A stretch of DNA of 64,000 nucleotides from Aspidapion aeneum (taxonomy: Eukaryota; Arthropoda; Insecta; Coleoptera; Brentidae), in contig OY755044.1 of NCBI GenBank assembly GCA_963576565.1, positions 39,019,235-39,083,234 of the forward strand, written 5' to 3'. Within the stretch, counting starts at the first letter, position 1; every line of letters starts with the position of its first letter. Both the position numbers and the translations under genes were made by a program. Positions 46,301 to 53,879 of this stretch are shown piece after piece. A model generated the notes under the pieces. The model ran no database searches. It was given only the letters and a program-made list of their open reading frames with translations, and had not been told where the DNA came from.

Positions 46301-48236
46301 ATCGAAGATGAACACAAATATTTTTGTATTTTTATTTAAAACAAATCATGGGAAATCAAGAGATGCTTACCTCAACTAAAGTTATGATGATTATAAACAG
46401 TGGCGGGGGACAGCAGCTATAATGATCCGCATAGTATTTTCTGTCTCGATCGTCTGTCAAAAATTCGTCAGCTACGATCGTCACCATCCTAAAAAAATGT
46501 TAATTATACATGATAAAATTTGAATAGACAAAAATTACATTTATAAATTAAATAAGAAACAAATTTTTCTCACTTTAGAACGCCTTGAAATAGCCTTATT
46601 AAGCCAGTTTTAAATAAACTAAAATATTCCAAAAATAGCATTTTGTAAAATGACATTAAGTCAAAATAGCTTCAACCATATCTTCCTAAGATACCTATGG
46701 TTAATTCAGTTTATTTTGAGACTACGTGCAAATAGTTTTAGTGTCGTTGTCGGCCATGATTTGGACAACCAAGGACACTTAAACAAGAAACCAAGAAGAA
46801 AAATCAAGCAGTCAATTTTTTTAAGTCGTTGTTTATCAAAACTAAAATTAAGCAAAAAATCTAAATAGAACGAAATAAAAATAATAAACCGCTGGTTTAC
46901 ATTTAGGTTTTCAAATATATCAAAATCCAATTTCCTGAAAATCTGTCACATTCGAAACTGTGCGCGTTCGACGACGATAAATGCCGTTAAAGCGTTTAAA
47001 ACAAAGGAAATTTCAAACGGCACTTCTTTAGAATCGCTTAAAATAGAGTAGACTCTTCTTTGTGACTGCTAAACGGCTCATAAAATAAAACTATAGCCAC
47101 GGTAATTATCCCTAAAATCACATTTTTATTTTGTTTTTTGTCTCACGATTCTTTTTCTTGTCTTTTGTTTTGTTTCACACGCTTCTTTCTTTTTAGTGTT
47201 TGAGTTCAAAACCAATGAGGTCGAGTTTTTTGACATTGGGTAAATACAAACAAATTTTTTTTAAAGAATATCTGTTTTTTTTTTTTGCTAGACCTATTAG
47301 AATAAATTTTATGTCGGGGGTGGGGGTATGCTAACTCCCCCCCTAAACCCCTGATTGTTTAAAATTGCAATCTGAGGTTGCCAAGACCTTGTAAATTATG
47401 ATTACGGTAAATTATAAACTTACTGATATTTGTGTCCCAATTTATTATCGCTTTTCCTAGTAAATCTGTCAAAAAACGAACAAAACGTCCTAGACAAATT
47501 CATCGCCCTTATTTAAAAGAAAAAACACTGCCAAATAGGAAAACTCACAAGTCACTACTAACTCAAGGGGTAAGGATTATAGAGCCAAAAGAGCAGGGTG
47601 AAAATTCTTAAGTTTTCATAAAATATCGTGTTGCTGGTGTCCTCTTCCTCGGTGGCTTTAAGTATAATAAGGATAGCGAAAACGAAGAGGGGATGAGAAT
47701 TTCAGAGTTTTGTTTATGGCAGTGGCTGCGTGTTTGTATCGATTTTTCTTTCCTGCTAGTTTTCCTATCTCGATTTTCACGATTTCCACGAAATTTTACT
47801 CAACAAACTTAGAATAAATGCTCTAGTTTCATGGCTGAAATTGAGGGTGGAAAATTGTATGGCTCAACTTTTATAGAAGGATGACTATAATTTTTCTATC
47901 CACCCTAGACGCAAGGTCCCGGCTAAATTAAGGTAGGATAATTTAGACTCCGAGTTTCAGCTAAATAGGTATCTTGAAACTGCAAAAATTACATAGGAAA
48001 AACCTCGAAAACACTTTTTATTTTGAATAAATTTTAGTTTTAAAATAAGCCAAAGCAACGCCCTATTTTATTAGGAACACCCTGTAGAGTACCAAAATAC
48101 CAAACTGTCAAAAAATAACTAACCTGCGAAAAAACGGCGGTTCAACCAGAAGTAAATGAAAGTCGTTCTCCGAAGAAACCTCTCGGTCTCTATGGTGCAC
48201 TGCGCATTTAAAACTTCTCGTTCTCTTTCCAGTCAT
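21674..48236 (-). CDS. Rhomboid intramembrane serine protease (RHBDL / stet / rho-4 type), five exons
   Basis: Exons in transcript order are 48236-48124, 46488-46371, 25697-25555, 24060-23792 and 21984-21674. They sum to 954 nt, 317 codons plus stop, with consistent phases and GT/AG borders. Rhomboids cut transmembrane substrates within the membrane; in insects this releases EGF-like ligands. The features in order are a basic cytosolic start ([27 protein letters not shown]), CCPPP before the first membrane segment, [26 protein letters not shown], catalytic Ser in GASGG (codon 23895-23897), and catalytic His in AHLTGA (codon 21905-21907). The CCPPP and YYADHY block points to stet or rho-4 rather than rho-1. 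I saw no EF-hand exon. The first ATG follows an acceptor-like TTATTGCAG, so upstream exons may exist. Intron 2 is 20.7 kb and stuffed with transposons. Confidence 0.93.
22451..22855. repeat. Tandem duplication, period 211 bp
   Basis: GGCATTACCATTAAAAAAGC starts at 22451 and again at 22662. The two units stay alike through ATCACGGATTATAAAACATT and TGCTAGTTTTTTCAATTAA. It lies in rhomboid intron 4 and is non-coding. Confidence 0.85.
23093..23250. mobile_element. hAT MITE with perfect 8-bp target duplication GAAATAGT
   Basis: The ends CATGGGCGTAGTCAGGG and CATGAGCGTAGTCAGGG (read inward) form inverted repeats. GAAATAGT flanks both sides (23085-23092 and 23251-23258). It is 158 bp, non-coding, and lies in rhomboid intron 4. 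Confidence 0.88.
23464..23745. mobile_element. MITE with inverted arms of about 50 bp and an internal 42-bp duplication
   Basis: The left arm contains GTATAAGTTGCTGCACTTG and the right arm contains its reverse complement, with matching AAAGTTTACA blocks further out. Between them CTGCAAAACAGGTGTGCGAT and its continuation occur twice in direct orientation (23579 and 23650). It is about 50 bp downstream of the rhomboid exon 4 donor. Confidence 0.75.
23792..24060 (-). CDS. Rhomboid exon 4 (HxxxN and GASGG catalytic serine)
   Basis: The acceptor TTTCTTTTAG precedes 24060 and the donor GTCAGT follows 23792. It encodes [20 protein letters not shown], then [17 protein letters not shown] and [20 protein letters not shown]. 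The Ser codon is at 23895-23897. Confidence 0.95.
24672..24732. mobile_element. 61-bp hairpin insertion with perfect 8-bp target duplication ATACAAAT
   Basis: TAAGGTAACTGATGATAAGT is followed after about 20 bases by its near-complement ending in AGTTAACTTA. ATACAAAT occurs immediately before (24664-24671) and after (24733-24740). Terminal TAAGGTNACT is shared with the hairpin at 31049-31110. It is too small to encode anything. Confidence 0.75.
25304..25526. repeat. 17-bp minisatellite, 13 units, next to the rhomboid exon 3 donor
   Basis: The units follow CTTATTAGTCACCGGAC with scattered changes, and 13 units fill 223 bp. The array ends 28 bp from the exon 3 splice donor at 25554. Single related units occur at about 25080 and 29061. 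On the transcribed strand each unit reads GTCCGGTGACTAATAAG. Confidence 0.9.
25555..25697 (-). CDS. Rhomboid exon 3 (WR motif)
   Basis: The acceptor TTTGTTTCAG precedes 25697 and the donor GTAAGT starts at 25554. It encodes [18 protein letters not shown], then [18 protein letters not shown] and MLLHAG, the end of the first membrane segment and the conserved WR-containing luminal loop. Phase 0 at the 5' side fits the GAG end of exon 2. Confidence 0.95.
25956..26483. mobile_element. hAT-type element, 8-bp target duplication ACTCAAGG / ACTCTAGG
   Basis: It starts CAGTGGCGGCGC and ends GGAACCGCCACTA, so the first nine bases are inverted with one terminal change. The flanking octamers at 25948-25955 and 26484-26491 match 7 of 8. 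It is 528 bp with no transposase. It lies in rhomboid intron 2, about 260 bp upstream of exon 3. Confidence 0.75.
26484..30825. other. Rhomboid intron 2: no gene recognised
   Basis: This part of the intron holds GTGCGGAAAAGTA repeats (26975-27095, one inverted), a (GTAA)n tract near 28000, a 70-bp palindrome at 28313-28382, a G-rich patch (28548-28595) and a copy of the CCATTGACTTCTAT motif at 29177-29215. Open frames such as 29445-29663 lack domains. Confidence 0.45.
28313..28382. repeat. Nearly uninterrupted palindrome of about 70 bp
   Basis: ACCTTAAAATTCTGCTTGTT at the left is mirrored by AACAAGCAGTATTTTAAAGT at the right. AAAAGTAAATAA and TTCACTTACTTTT meet in the middle with almost no loop. 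It could be a minimal foldback insertion; no target duplication is obvious. Confidence 0.65.
30826..30990 (-). mobile_element. AGCTCACAC repeat family, copy 2 (truncated)
   Basis: AATACTCTGCCAATATATGG, CCTAAGCTCACACTAGG and the CTTTCGTTTGATACCACACA block match copy 1 in reverse orientation. The copy stops about 165 bp in. Confidence 0.75.
31049..31110. mobile_element. 62-bp perfect hairpin with perfect 8-bp target duplication CTATCTAT
   Basis: The 27-base arm beginning TAAGGTCACTATATCACGAA (31049-31075) has an exact reverse complement at 31084-31110, around an 8-base loop. CTATCTAT flanks it on both sides (31041-31048 and 31111-31118). Its terminal TAAGGTNACT matches the 24672 hairpin. Confidence 0.82.
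31144..33745. mobile_element. 2.6-kb DNA transposon with inverted repeats of about 300 bp, unclassified
   Basis: From about 31144 the left arm includes CATAGGACAAACAAAG, TTTTCCCATAAG, AACAAAAACGTAA, GGGAAAAATGCGTTTTTCTT and AAATAAAAGGGACCATGTTTT. All recur inverted between 33490 and 33745. The interior (31490-33240) has a short frame starting at 31491 ([19 protein letters not shown]) that hits a stop after about 43 codons, and nothing I recognise as a transposase. The exact borders and target duplication are unclear. It lies in rhomboid intron 2. Confidence 0.75.
33241..33423. repeat. Repeat with C/G-rich ends, related to 57294-57485
   Basis: GATACCTTTGGGGGCC at one side and GGGTCCGGGCCCCTAGCCCC at the other surround ATTCATGAAATATATGGAAA. 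The same core and G/C-run ends occur inverted at 57294-57485. The G/C-run ends followed by GCGCCCATG resemble short hAT-type MITEs, but no target duplication was found. It lies inside the 31144-33745 element. Confidence 0.55.
34196..35233 (+). mobile_element. Pogo-like DNA transposon, internally deleted, TA target site
   Basis: The inverted ends GGGGAGCGGGGGGTAATGGG and GGGGAACGGGGGAGAATGGG (read inward) are flanked by TA at 34194-34195 and 35234-35235. GGGAGCCACCA extends the match. The interior keeps the N-terminal DNA-binding region and the C-terminal zinc-binding tail of a transposase but no DDE core. Confidence 0.88.
34624..34932 (+). pseudogene. Pogo-like transposase remnant (HTH start plus C-terminal zinc finger)
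   Basis: ATG at 34624 begins [20 protein letters not shown], then RAFRLV. After a one-base shift the frame continues as [20 protein letters not shown], the psq-type helix-turn-helix of pogo-family transposases. From about 34797 comes [15 protein letters not shown], a stop, then [20 protein letters not shown], the Cys-rich tail seen in this group. The catalytic domain between them is deleted. It cannot make an active enzyme. Confidence 0.8.
35242..35600. repeat. Solo MITE end followed by a foldback MITE
   Basis: CATACAGGGTCTCTA at 35242-35256 is one end of the 16100-16499 family with no partner. Next, about 35306-35362 and 35522-35580 form inverted arms that share AATAAAACCTGAC and a TTATTTTA-AATCGAC block. 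Confidence 0.65.
36042..36594. mobile_element. Pogo/Tigger-type MITE, 553 bp
   Basis: TACAGTCGAATTTCGATAAC at the left is mirrored by TATAGTCGAACTTCGATAAC from the right. Internal ACTTATCGA blocks are also inverted. The CAGTCGAA end and TA borders are typical of pogo-like MITEs. No coding region. Confidence 0.82.
36670..36947. mobile_element. MITE flanked by TTAA (piggyBac- or Kolobok-like target)
   Basis: GGCCGCTTGACATAATGCAT and AAGCCGCTTGACATGGTGCA (read inward) are inverted repeats. TTAA precedes (36666-36669) and follows (36948-36951). It is 278 bp. Nested inner palindromes around GGTCATGCATGG add to its folded structure. Confidence 0.75.
37434..39250. mobile_element. hAT-like element, target duplication CCTGAATA / CCGGAATA, carrying a long palindrome
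   Basis: The ends TAGAGGTGTT and AACACCTCTA are inverted, and the flanking octamers at 37426-37433 and 39251-39258 match 7 of 8. Subterminal GTTACTCG / CGAGTAAC motifs recur on both sides. It is 1817 bp. The centre is a foldback (37502-38935) that adds most of the length. No transposase frame was recognised. Confidence 0.8.
37502..38935. repeat. Long inverted repeat (arms over 300 bp) with a third partial copy at 38936-39056
   Basis: ATACCGATCCGAAAATTAAA at 37502 returns inverted ending at about 38931. Both arms encode the same chance peptide start ([20 protein letters not shown]). Inside, ATACAGGGTGTTCGGCACAT begins a second, inner inverted pair. 38936-39056 repeats the end block (CATATCTCTTTAGCCGTGAC to CGAACACCCTGTATA) once more in direct orientation to the right arm. 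Confidence 0.85.
39352..40771. mobile_element. Foldback element with GGGCAAAATGGGATACTTAA arms
   Basis: About 39352-39590 and 40545-40771 are inverted copies. Shared blocks include ATGGGATACTTAATTT, TCGTCATTTGGAATTAAGTT and TATCTTTATGTTTTAATTTT. The middle has GGGGCAAAACGG motifs. It is non-coding and is interrupted by the hAT MITE at 39612-39886. Confidence 0.75.
39612..39886. mobile_element. hAT MITE with perfect 8-bp target duplication GCAAGAAT
   Basis: It starts CAGTGGCGGATCCAGG and ends CCTCTGGATCCGCCCTTG. GCAAGAAT precedes (39604-39611) and follows (39887-39894). It is 275 bp and carries long G and C runs just inside the ends. A right-end fragment of the same family (CACTTCTGGATCCGCCACTG) is at 55354-55373. 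Confidence 0.9.
42284..42475. mobile_element. hAT MITE with perfect 8-bp target duplication CCACTGAT, nested in another hAT end
   Basis: It starts CAAGCGCGGATCTGGG and ends CCTCAAATCCGCGCTTG. CCACTGAT flanks both sides (42276-42283 and 42476-42483). That octamer is itself the terminal sequence of the outer hAT element, so this copy inserted into the other transposon's end. Confidence 0.9.
42745..43530 (-). mobile_element. AGCTCACAC repeat family, copy 3 (near full length, inverted)
   Basis: It begins AATACTCTGCCAATCTATGG and reads through three ACCTTTCGTTTGAT blocks, the AAAATCGG block, a (CAGA)n tract, and ends CTATAGTATAGTATATGTGTGAGCT. It mirrors 16513-17215, and the simple repeat is much longer here. 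Confidence 0.85.
43303..43393. repeat. (CAGA)n microsatellite
   Basis: About 90 bp of CAGA units broken only by two CATACAGA variants. It corresponds to the short CTGT run at 16658-16671 in copy 1 of the same transposon, so it expanded inside the element. Confidence 0.95.
43650..44046. mobile_element. Foldback element
   Basis: Arms at 43655-43800 and 43920-44045 share inverted ATAGCTTTATTTTG, GACTAAACGAAGCAT, AACAATGTTG and TTTACTTTCAAACAC. A small inner hairpin (TTACTATT...AATAGTAA) sits between them. Non-coding. Confidence 0.75.
44080..44308. mobile_element. MITE with inverted arms of about 60 bp
   Basis: AACTGCTAAATTTACTTGTA at the left pairs with its reverse complement at the right (AACTGCTAAATTTACTGGTA read inward). 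The match continues through ACTAGTCGCAGTTG. It is 229 bp and non-coding. Confidence 0.78.
44445..45358 (+). repeat. Interspersed repeat family A, copy 3, with four subunits of about 135 bp
   Basis: CTAGTAAAATG-type motifs at 44484, 44617, 44751 and 44893 mark tandem subunits, each with GAGAG-rich and ATCGCTCTA segments. From 44893 the copy follows the same path as 1-558 and ends in GCCGTGCTGCAGTTGGGTA. Confidence 0.85.
45359..46370. other. Rhomboid intron 2 near its 5' end; one unassigned open frame
   Basis: On the - strand 46317-46015 stays open for 100 codons ([12 protein letters not shown], then [20 protein letters not shown]). It starts 54 nt inside the intron. I do not recognise it and see no splice link, so I leave it as a possible chance frame. 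Confidence 0.4.
46371..46488 (-). CDS. Rhomboid exon 2 (CCPPP and first membrane segment)
   Basis: The acceptor CATTTTTTTAG precedes 46488 and the donor GTAAGC starts at 46370. One base completes an Arg codon, then [39 protein letters not shown]. The exon ends in phase 0 and joins exon 3 (LGFFIYY). Confidence 0.92.
48124..48236 (-). CDS. Rhomboid exon 1 of those seen (cytosolic N-terminal segment)
   Basis: The acceptor TTTTTTATTGCAG precedes 48236 and the donor GTTAGT starts at 48123. It encodes [20 protein letters not shown] and on to PPFFR. ATG is the first codon, but a clear acceptor directly before it suggests an upstream exon exists. It is phased exactly with exon 2. Confidence 0.8.
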
Positions 48237-48589
48237 CTGCAATAAAAAAGAAACTTAATTTAATCAAATACATTACTAGAAACTCGTCTTTTTATTGGAA
48301 ATAATTTTAATTGCTACATTTTATGTGTTGACTTTTTTGTTGGCGTATCCTATATGAATCATATGAACTCTATAGTTGTCAAAAAGTTTTATAAAAAAAT
48401 TATGAAATTTACTGTAGAACTGAATAAAAATTAAATTTACCATAAAATCGCGAATCTAAATGCGTATCGAACTTTTTTTCGTTGGTCAAGCTCGGCTGTC
48501 ATCAAAATGGAGAGCGTATTGAAACAGACAGTCGCGGTATTATTCCATAGATCAAATCAGCTGATGTAGTGAATATACAGTTAATTTAA

Positions 48590-49035
48590 TAATTTTTGGG
48601 ACAACTTTTGACAATTTTTTTCTCTCTGGCCTATGCTATTTGTTATGGTAAACAGCTGATAACTGTCAAAAAGTTCTCTCAAAGATTATGAAATGAACAT
48701 TAGTAACCTTGAAATTGTCACAAAAAGTGCATTTGTGTCATAGCAATAGAGACTATTGGCATAACGCCAAGCAGTACCAGCATAATTAGAATTAATTTCA
48801 TAATTTTTGGGACAATTTGCTTTTCGATGGCCTTATTGTTATGATAACCAGCTGATAACTGTCAAAAGTTATCTCAAAAATTATAAAATTAACTATTCGA
48901 CTCTCTTAAGTATGATAATTTTGAAACATCAAGTGTCAGTTTTCAATGTAAAACTGTCAAAATACTGCCTAGCACTATTACTGCCTGGCTTTATTGCAAT
49001 AACTCCCTATTGGGATAACGCCAGGCAGTAATACT
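48590..49035. repeat. Repeated AACAGCTGATAACTGTCAAA blocks and a CTGCCTGGC palindrome
   Basis: A segment with CAGCTGATAACTGTCAAAA occurs at 48653 and 48849, about 195 bp apart. ACTGCCTGGCTTTATTGCAA (48980) folds back on CCCAATA...ATAACGCCAGGCAGT (49031). This looks like a partly decayed foldback repeat upstream of rhomboid exon 1. Confidence 0.6.
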
Positions 49036-49184
49036 ATCAGACAGTTTAGTAAATCCTGCATTTTAGCGTAAGGTAATTTATTAATGTTAAGCCTAAATCC
49101 TAAATCATTTAGTTTAAAAGAGATAGAGTCGGGACTGCTAGAATTGCTCAGTGCTAGCTACTCAAAAAAGACAGGTATCATAGC

Positions 49185-49350
49185 AGTGTTGCTTTCAAAT
49201 AAAATACAACATCTCAAGTTTCGTACTCTTTTAATTTTAGAGAGGGGATTTTAGAATGAACCCAACCAACCATAAAACACAACATTTCATTAAGTTTTTT
49301 ACTCTTTTAGTTTTAGAGGAAATTTTAAAAGATTTTAACCGAACCAACCG
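49185..49350. repeat. Two direct repeats of about 90 bp
   Basis: Units with AAAATACAACATCTCAAG / AAAACACAACATTTCATTAA, TACTCTTTTAGTTTTAGAG and AACCAACC lie in tandem. There is no other content. Confidence 0.6.
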
Positions 49351-50145
49351 CAACCTCTTATGACAGGTTCAATTGGAATAGGTTAGGTAAGGTGCAGGTT
49401 AGCAACGTCAGCTGATGGTGATCTCCCGTAGACCTTCTAGTCCACATGTGCGTAAAAAGTATTTTCAAGAAAGTAACCTGATATTCTGAACCCCATTTGT
49501 ATTGGTTTGAGGGACACGGAGTTTGATCTCGCAAGCGCCCCGAACTCTAGAAATCTTTCTCAGTTCTTCTAGATTTTGGAAGAATGGAAGACCTACAGCG
49601 ATCGCATTCTGGGTATATTCACACAGTTTCAAGGTAAGTAAAACTGAAGACAGTAGAAAAACATTTTTTTTGCTTTAGTGTTTTTTAATGTCTATCACGA
49701 TGACTAAGAGAAGAGCTGATTATCTCGCATATGTCTTAACCCTGACATTAGCTCGTGCGATCATCATATAATAGACATGCTGTAAAAAAAGAGGAGCACG
49801 CGTGTGTGTGTGTTGAATACCACCTTCTGTCTACTACCATCAAGCTGCCTTACCAGATGCCTTTTTTTTGTTAAAGATAAAGCTTTTTGACGTGTTCGCG
49901 GCGAGGTATGCATATACGTAGTAACAAAGGCAAAACCGAGGAATGTCCAAAAATATTTTTTTGACAAAACAGCGCTAAAATTAAGTTAAATTTGAATCCT
50001 GATTATACATATGAGTATATATATATAACGTTCTCCGCCATCTTCTGATTTCCAGTCTCCATTGGTCTCGGTTGGTCCAGAGATTGTAATTTACTTCTCT
50101 TTCTCTGATGTCTCTCCAACTTGGTCTGGTTGGTTTTTAATAACC

Positions 50146-50730
50146 AAGAATTTTTTTTCTTATTTCAGGGGATGGGGGGGGTCGCAATCCTACTTTAAAA
50201 CTAAAATCCCGAATATACCCTATTTAGAGGTCTTGTGCGCAAAAACGTATTTGAAAAAAAATGTTTCTTTTCAAAACGTGTTTAATAAGCAAGAATTTTT
50301 TTTCTTATTTCAGGGGATGGGGGGGTCACAATCCTACTGTAAAACTAAAATCCCGAATATACCCTATTTAGAGGTATTGTGCGCAAAAATGTATTTGAAA
50401 AAAAATGTTTCTTTTCAAAACGTGTTTAATAAGCAAGAATTTTTTTTTCTTATTTCAGGGGATGGGGGGGTCGCAATCCTACTTTAAAACTAAAATCCCG
50501 AATATACCCTATTTAGAGGTCTTGTGCGCAAAAATGTATTTGAAAAAAAAAATTCTTTTCAAAACGTGTTTAATAAGCAAGATTTTTTTTTTCTCATTTT
50601 AGGGGATGGGGGGGGGGGGTCGCAATACCTACTTTAAAATTAAAATCCCGAATATACCCTATTTAGAGGTCTTGTGCGCAAAAATGTATTTGAAGAAAAA
50701 TGTTTATTGTCAAAAGATGTTTAATAAGCA
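50146..50730 (+). repeat. Tandem repeat, four units of 144-145 bp
   Basis: Units start AAGAATTTTTTTT at 50146, 50291, 50435 and 50579. Each contains TTATTTCAGGGGATGGGGGG, TAAAATCCCGAATATACCCT and AGAGGTCTTGTGCGCAAAAA. Because 144 is a multiple of three, an open frame crosses most of the array (50062-50487), but its product is only the translated repeat. Confidence 0.93.
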
Positions 50731-50784
50731 CTAGAACTACTGGTCAACTGTAAATGGGCGGCGTCGAAATCGAATCTGAAAATG

Positions 50785-50870
50785 AGTCTTGTCTTCACAC
50801 ATATTCCAATTTAGTATTTTCTTTGGGATTCTGTTTTCCGCTATTCTTTGTACGTGTCTATACCATCTAA
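50785..50870 (-). mobile_element. RTE-like LINE, C-terminal piece (right of an insertion)
   Basis: On the - strand this reads RWYRHVQRIAENRIPKKIL, the conserved C-terminal block of RTE-like LINE polyproteins. It is the continuation of 52660-53340, from which it is separated by the 50871-52655 element. Confidence 0.8.
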
Positions 50871-52655
50871 CCCAAGTAACATTATTACCACTCAAGGTTT
50901 TATTAATTTGGTTCCAAGGTTATTTTGAGGGTGCTGTTATGGCTTTTAGGATCAATTTGGCTACAAAAAGGTAATTTATATTGCCAATTACCTAAAGAGG
51001 TGTTATACAACCAAAAAGTGATCTTCTGTTCCTTTTAGATACTTTTGGTTTTATTGATTTCTGATTTATAAAGATGGTCTTATAAAACCCTTTTACCTAA
51101 AGTTTTTAAAAAGAAATAAATAAAAACTTTGGTCTTTTAGTTTTTTTCATTACTTTAGGTCATAACAAAAGTGTTTTATAATAGAGCTAAAAGGTTACCT
51201 TATATCCTATTGTTTTTGTAGTTACCAGTAGTTTAATAGTAAATATGATTATATAGGCGGCCATATAGAACCTAGTTTCCTTAAGGTTTTTAAGAGTGGT
51301 AAATATAAACTTTAAACTTTTGGTTTTTGCCATTACTTTCAGGCATTTTAAACAGGGTTTATTGGAAGGCTTAAAGGTAAACTTAATTCTTTTGTATTTT
51401 TGGTTACCCATAGCTGCATATTAAATATTATTTAAATAGGCGGTCATATAAAACTTTGTTTCTAACAGAAGTAAATAAATACTTTCGTATTTTAGTTTTT
51501 ACTAGTACTAGTACAGATTGGTACCTACCTATTGCAAGATTGATTATTTATTATCCTCCTGGGTAGGGCACCCAAGCCTAGATAAGGCCTGTTTAAACGG
51601 CCAATATAAGAGGTTTCCCTCCAACCTGCAGACACAACGGATATCATTGCACTGGCCCTCCTGATTGTGTGCAAATTGCACGATAAAAAACATTTAAATT
51701 TAACACAACAGTTTAAAAAACAAATACAAAAAATTTAAGTGAGGTTATGTTCACTATGTTTACCTTCTCTTTTTTATTGGTTTCATCAGCGCACTCAAAA
51801 ATCCTTGTTGCGATAGAGTAACAAATAAAACCAAGTGACCACTATAAAACGATAATGGCGTATATAGAATTATTTTAAAATTATTGTAAACAGAAAATAT
51901 TTATCTAGTCGTTTTAGCAGTGTTTTCTAACAATAATTTTACTTTAATTTTGATTTATGTAAACCAAACAGACTTTTTTAATGGTGAATAGTGTAAATTA
52001 TTTTTTTTATTTTAAATATTTGTTATTTAGTTATCAAAAAACTATTAAAAGGCATTTGTGAGCGGGCGCGCTTGTTTTGAGAGCTTTTCAGATACGATTT
52101 TATCAGAAAAATAAGTCTGGCAGGCAATTTGATGATCCACAAAACGACAAACTCCTCATATATAGGTATATTTTTATGTGATACAATAATTTTGGGACTC
52201 TGACATTTTTGGCAATTTTATGACCTAAATTTATTTATATAGCCATTGTGAATCTAAAATATCGCTAAAGCTTTTATAGAAAAAATTCTTTACTCTAAAG
52301 GTATTATGGTATTCAACAGAATTGCCAGGATACCAAATTACCAAATCTAGTTTTATAACAGGATAGAGGACGTTTCTGAGTTGCTTTTAGAACCTGGCAT
52401 AATAGCTTTAGGCTCTAAAAGGTTCTATACTGGTGGAACCGCTGGAGGGCGAAGCTAGCGTTTATTTCTTATAGTTTTATAATGAGTTTAATACATAGGT
52501 TGCCACCACCAATTGGAGAGTCCCATTTAGGAGGTCTAAGGGGTATATAAGCGTAATAGGAACGTGCTAGCGACCAAACATTGAAACTAATGGTTTTAAG
52601 GAAAGGCGCTGGCAACCTTTTAGCTTCTGCTATAAATAAAGAAATGTTACTTGGG
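50871..52655. mobile_element. 1.8-kb transposon with CCCAAGTAACATT ends, inserted in a LINE
   Basis: CCCAAGTAACATT begins at 50871 and AATGTTACTTGGG ends at 52655. AA flanks both sides. Removing the element and one AA rejoins the LINE frame (KTQINQLRWYRHVQ across the junction), which fixes the borders. The interior (51000-51520) has degenerate repeats of about 180 bp, and no transposase was recognised. Confidence 0.8.
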
Positions 52656-52659
52656 AAGT

Positions 52660-53340
52660 TGGTTAATTTGTGTCTTCCGTTATTTTGTGTTTAACATCCA
52701 CAATTTCTCACTCTTTCTAGTTTTGATTTTCCTACAGGCCGTCTCCAATGATCCATTTCAGTGGCTTCAAGAGACTTGTGAGCTTTTTCTTTCAGGGGCC
52801 ATACTTCACTACCATAACTCATGACACTTCTCACTTTGCTGTTGTAAATGCTTTGTTTTGTTTTGATACAGCCTTATCCCAGAGAATACTGTTGAGTTGT
52901 CTAATTGCTTGTCTTCCCTAGTTATTTCTGTGTTTGATTTCTTCATCTAAACTACCGTCATTAGTGATGTGCATTCCCAGATATTTGTACTTTTTGCATT
53001 GTTTTATCTGATGTTCTTGTTCCAAGATAAGGTCCTGTTGCTTACCGTTGATGCACAAAATATATTCCGCTTTCTGTAGATTTACCTCCAGCCTCCACAT
53101 ATCGTATTCTTCAATTCATTTACGGGTCATATATTCTAAATCGTCGTAATTTTGAGTCAGAACTATTTCATCATTAGCGAAGCAGAGAGTATACAGTACA
53201 TAATCGATCAGTGGTATTTCCATCTGTTCCTTTCCATGTTTTCAGGGCTTGTTCTATATAGATCTTAAACAATGTTGGCGACAAGCAACAACTCTGCTTC
53301 AGACCCTTGATGTTAAATCCCTTTAATAGTGAAAAATTGA
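52660..53340 (-). mobile_element. RTE-like LINE fragment: C-terminal half of reverse transcriptase, copy 3
   Basis: Read on the - strand it starts with GINIKGLKQSCCLSPTLFKI and YIEQALKTWKGT. It continues with a catalytic-region remnant, MWRLEVNLQKAEYILCINGK, CKKYKYLGMHITNDGSLDEE and SYGSEVWPLKEKAHKSLEA. These are the RT palm, YKYLG thumb block and later motifs of RTE-like elements. Frameshifts and stops make it inactive. Confidence 0.85.
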
Positions 53341-53452
53341 AATTGCACCACTTTTAGTGATATTGGTATATATTAATCTGAATTTACAGATTAAACCTGT
53401 AAAATTTTTCGTTTGCGGTGCTGCAAGTCCCTACTTCTCAATATAATAATAA

Positions 53453-53765
53453 ATTTAGAAAAAAAAAACTTTTTGAAAACAAGCTTTTATAACATAATAA
53501 TAATAATGTCCATCCATATCAGAAAAATTTAAGGGTAGTTTGAGTAGGGTTGGGTTAAATTGTCTACCCTTACATTTCTCTGCTATAATTTAATGAATTT
53601 GGATTTTCACTAAACTTCGCTAACAAGGCTAAAACAAAAACGGTTAAATTTCCTTACGCCAATCGCTTTTATTATTATGATATCAGAAGACTCAAAAAAT
53701 TATTTTATGCTTTTTAGTCCATGATATAAAAGCTTGTTTTCACAAAGTTTTTTTTTCTAAATTTA
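53453..53765. mobile_element. MITE with inverted arms of about 35 bp
   Basis: TTTAGAAAAAAAAAACTTTT followed by GAAAACAAGCTTTTA at the left is mirrored at the right end (TTTAGAAAAAAAAACTTTGT, GAAAACAAGCTTTTA). It is about 310 bp and non-coding. Confidence 0.75.
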
Positions 53766-53879
53766 TTTTTTAATTTTTAGATTTGTCTATGCATTTCAGC
53801 TAGCGCATCAATATTGCAGGGAGTCTTTCCTGTCAATCCCTAAAATTGTTCGTTATTATTATGATCATTATACGCTAGA

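Noticed and set aside
50062..50602. Open frame of 141 codons as a protein gene
   Set aside because: It is only the translated 144-bp tandem repeat with no unique domain, start context or splice evidence.
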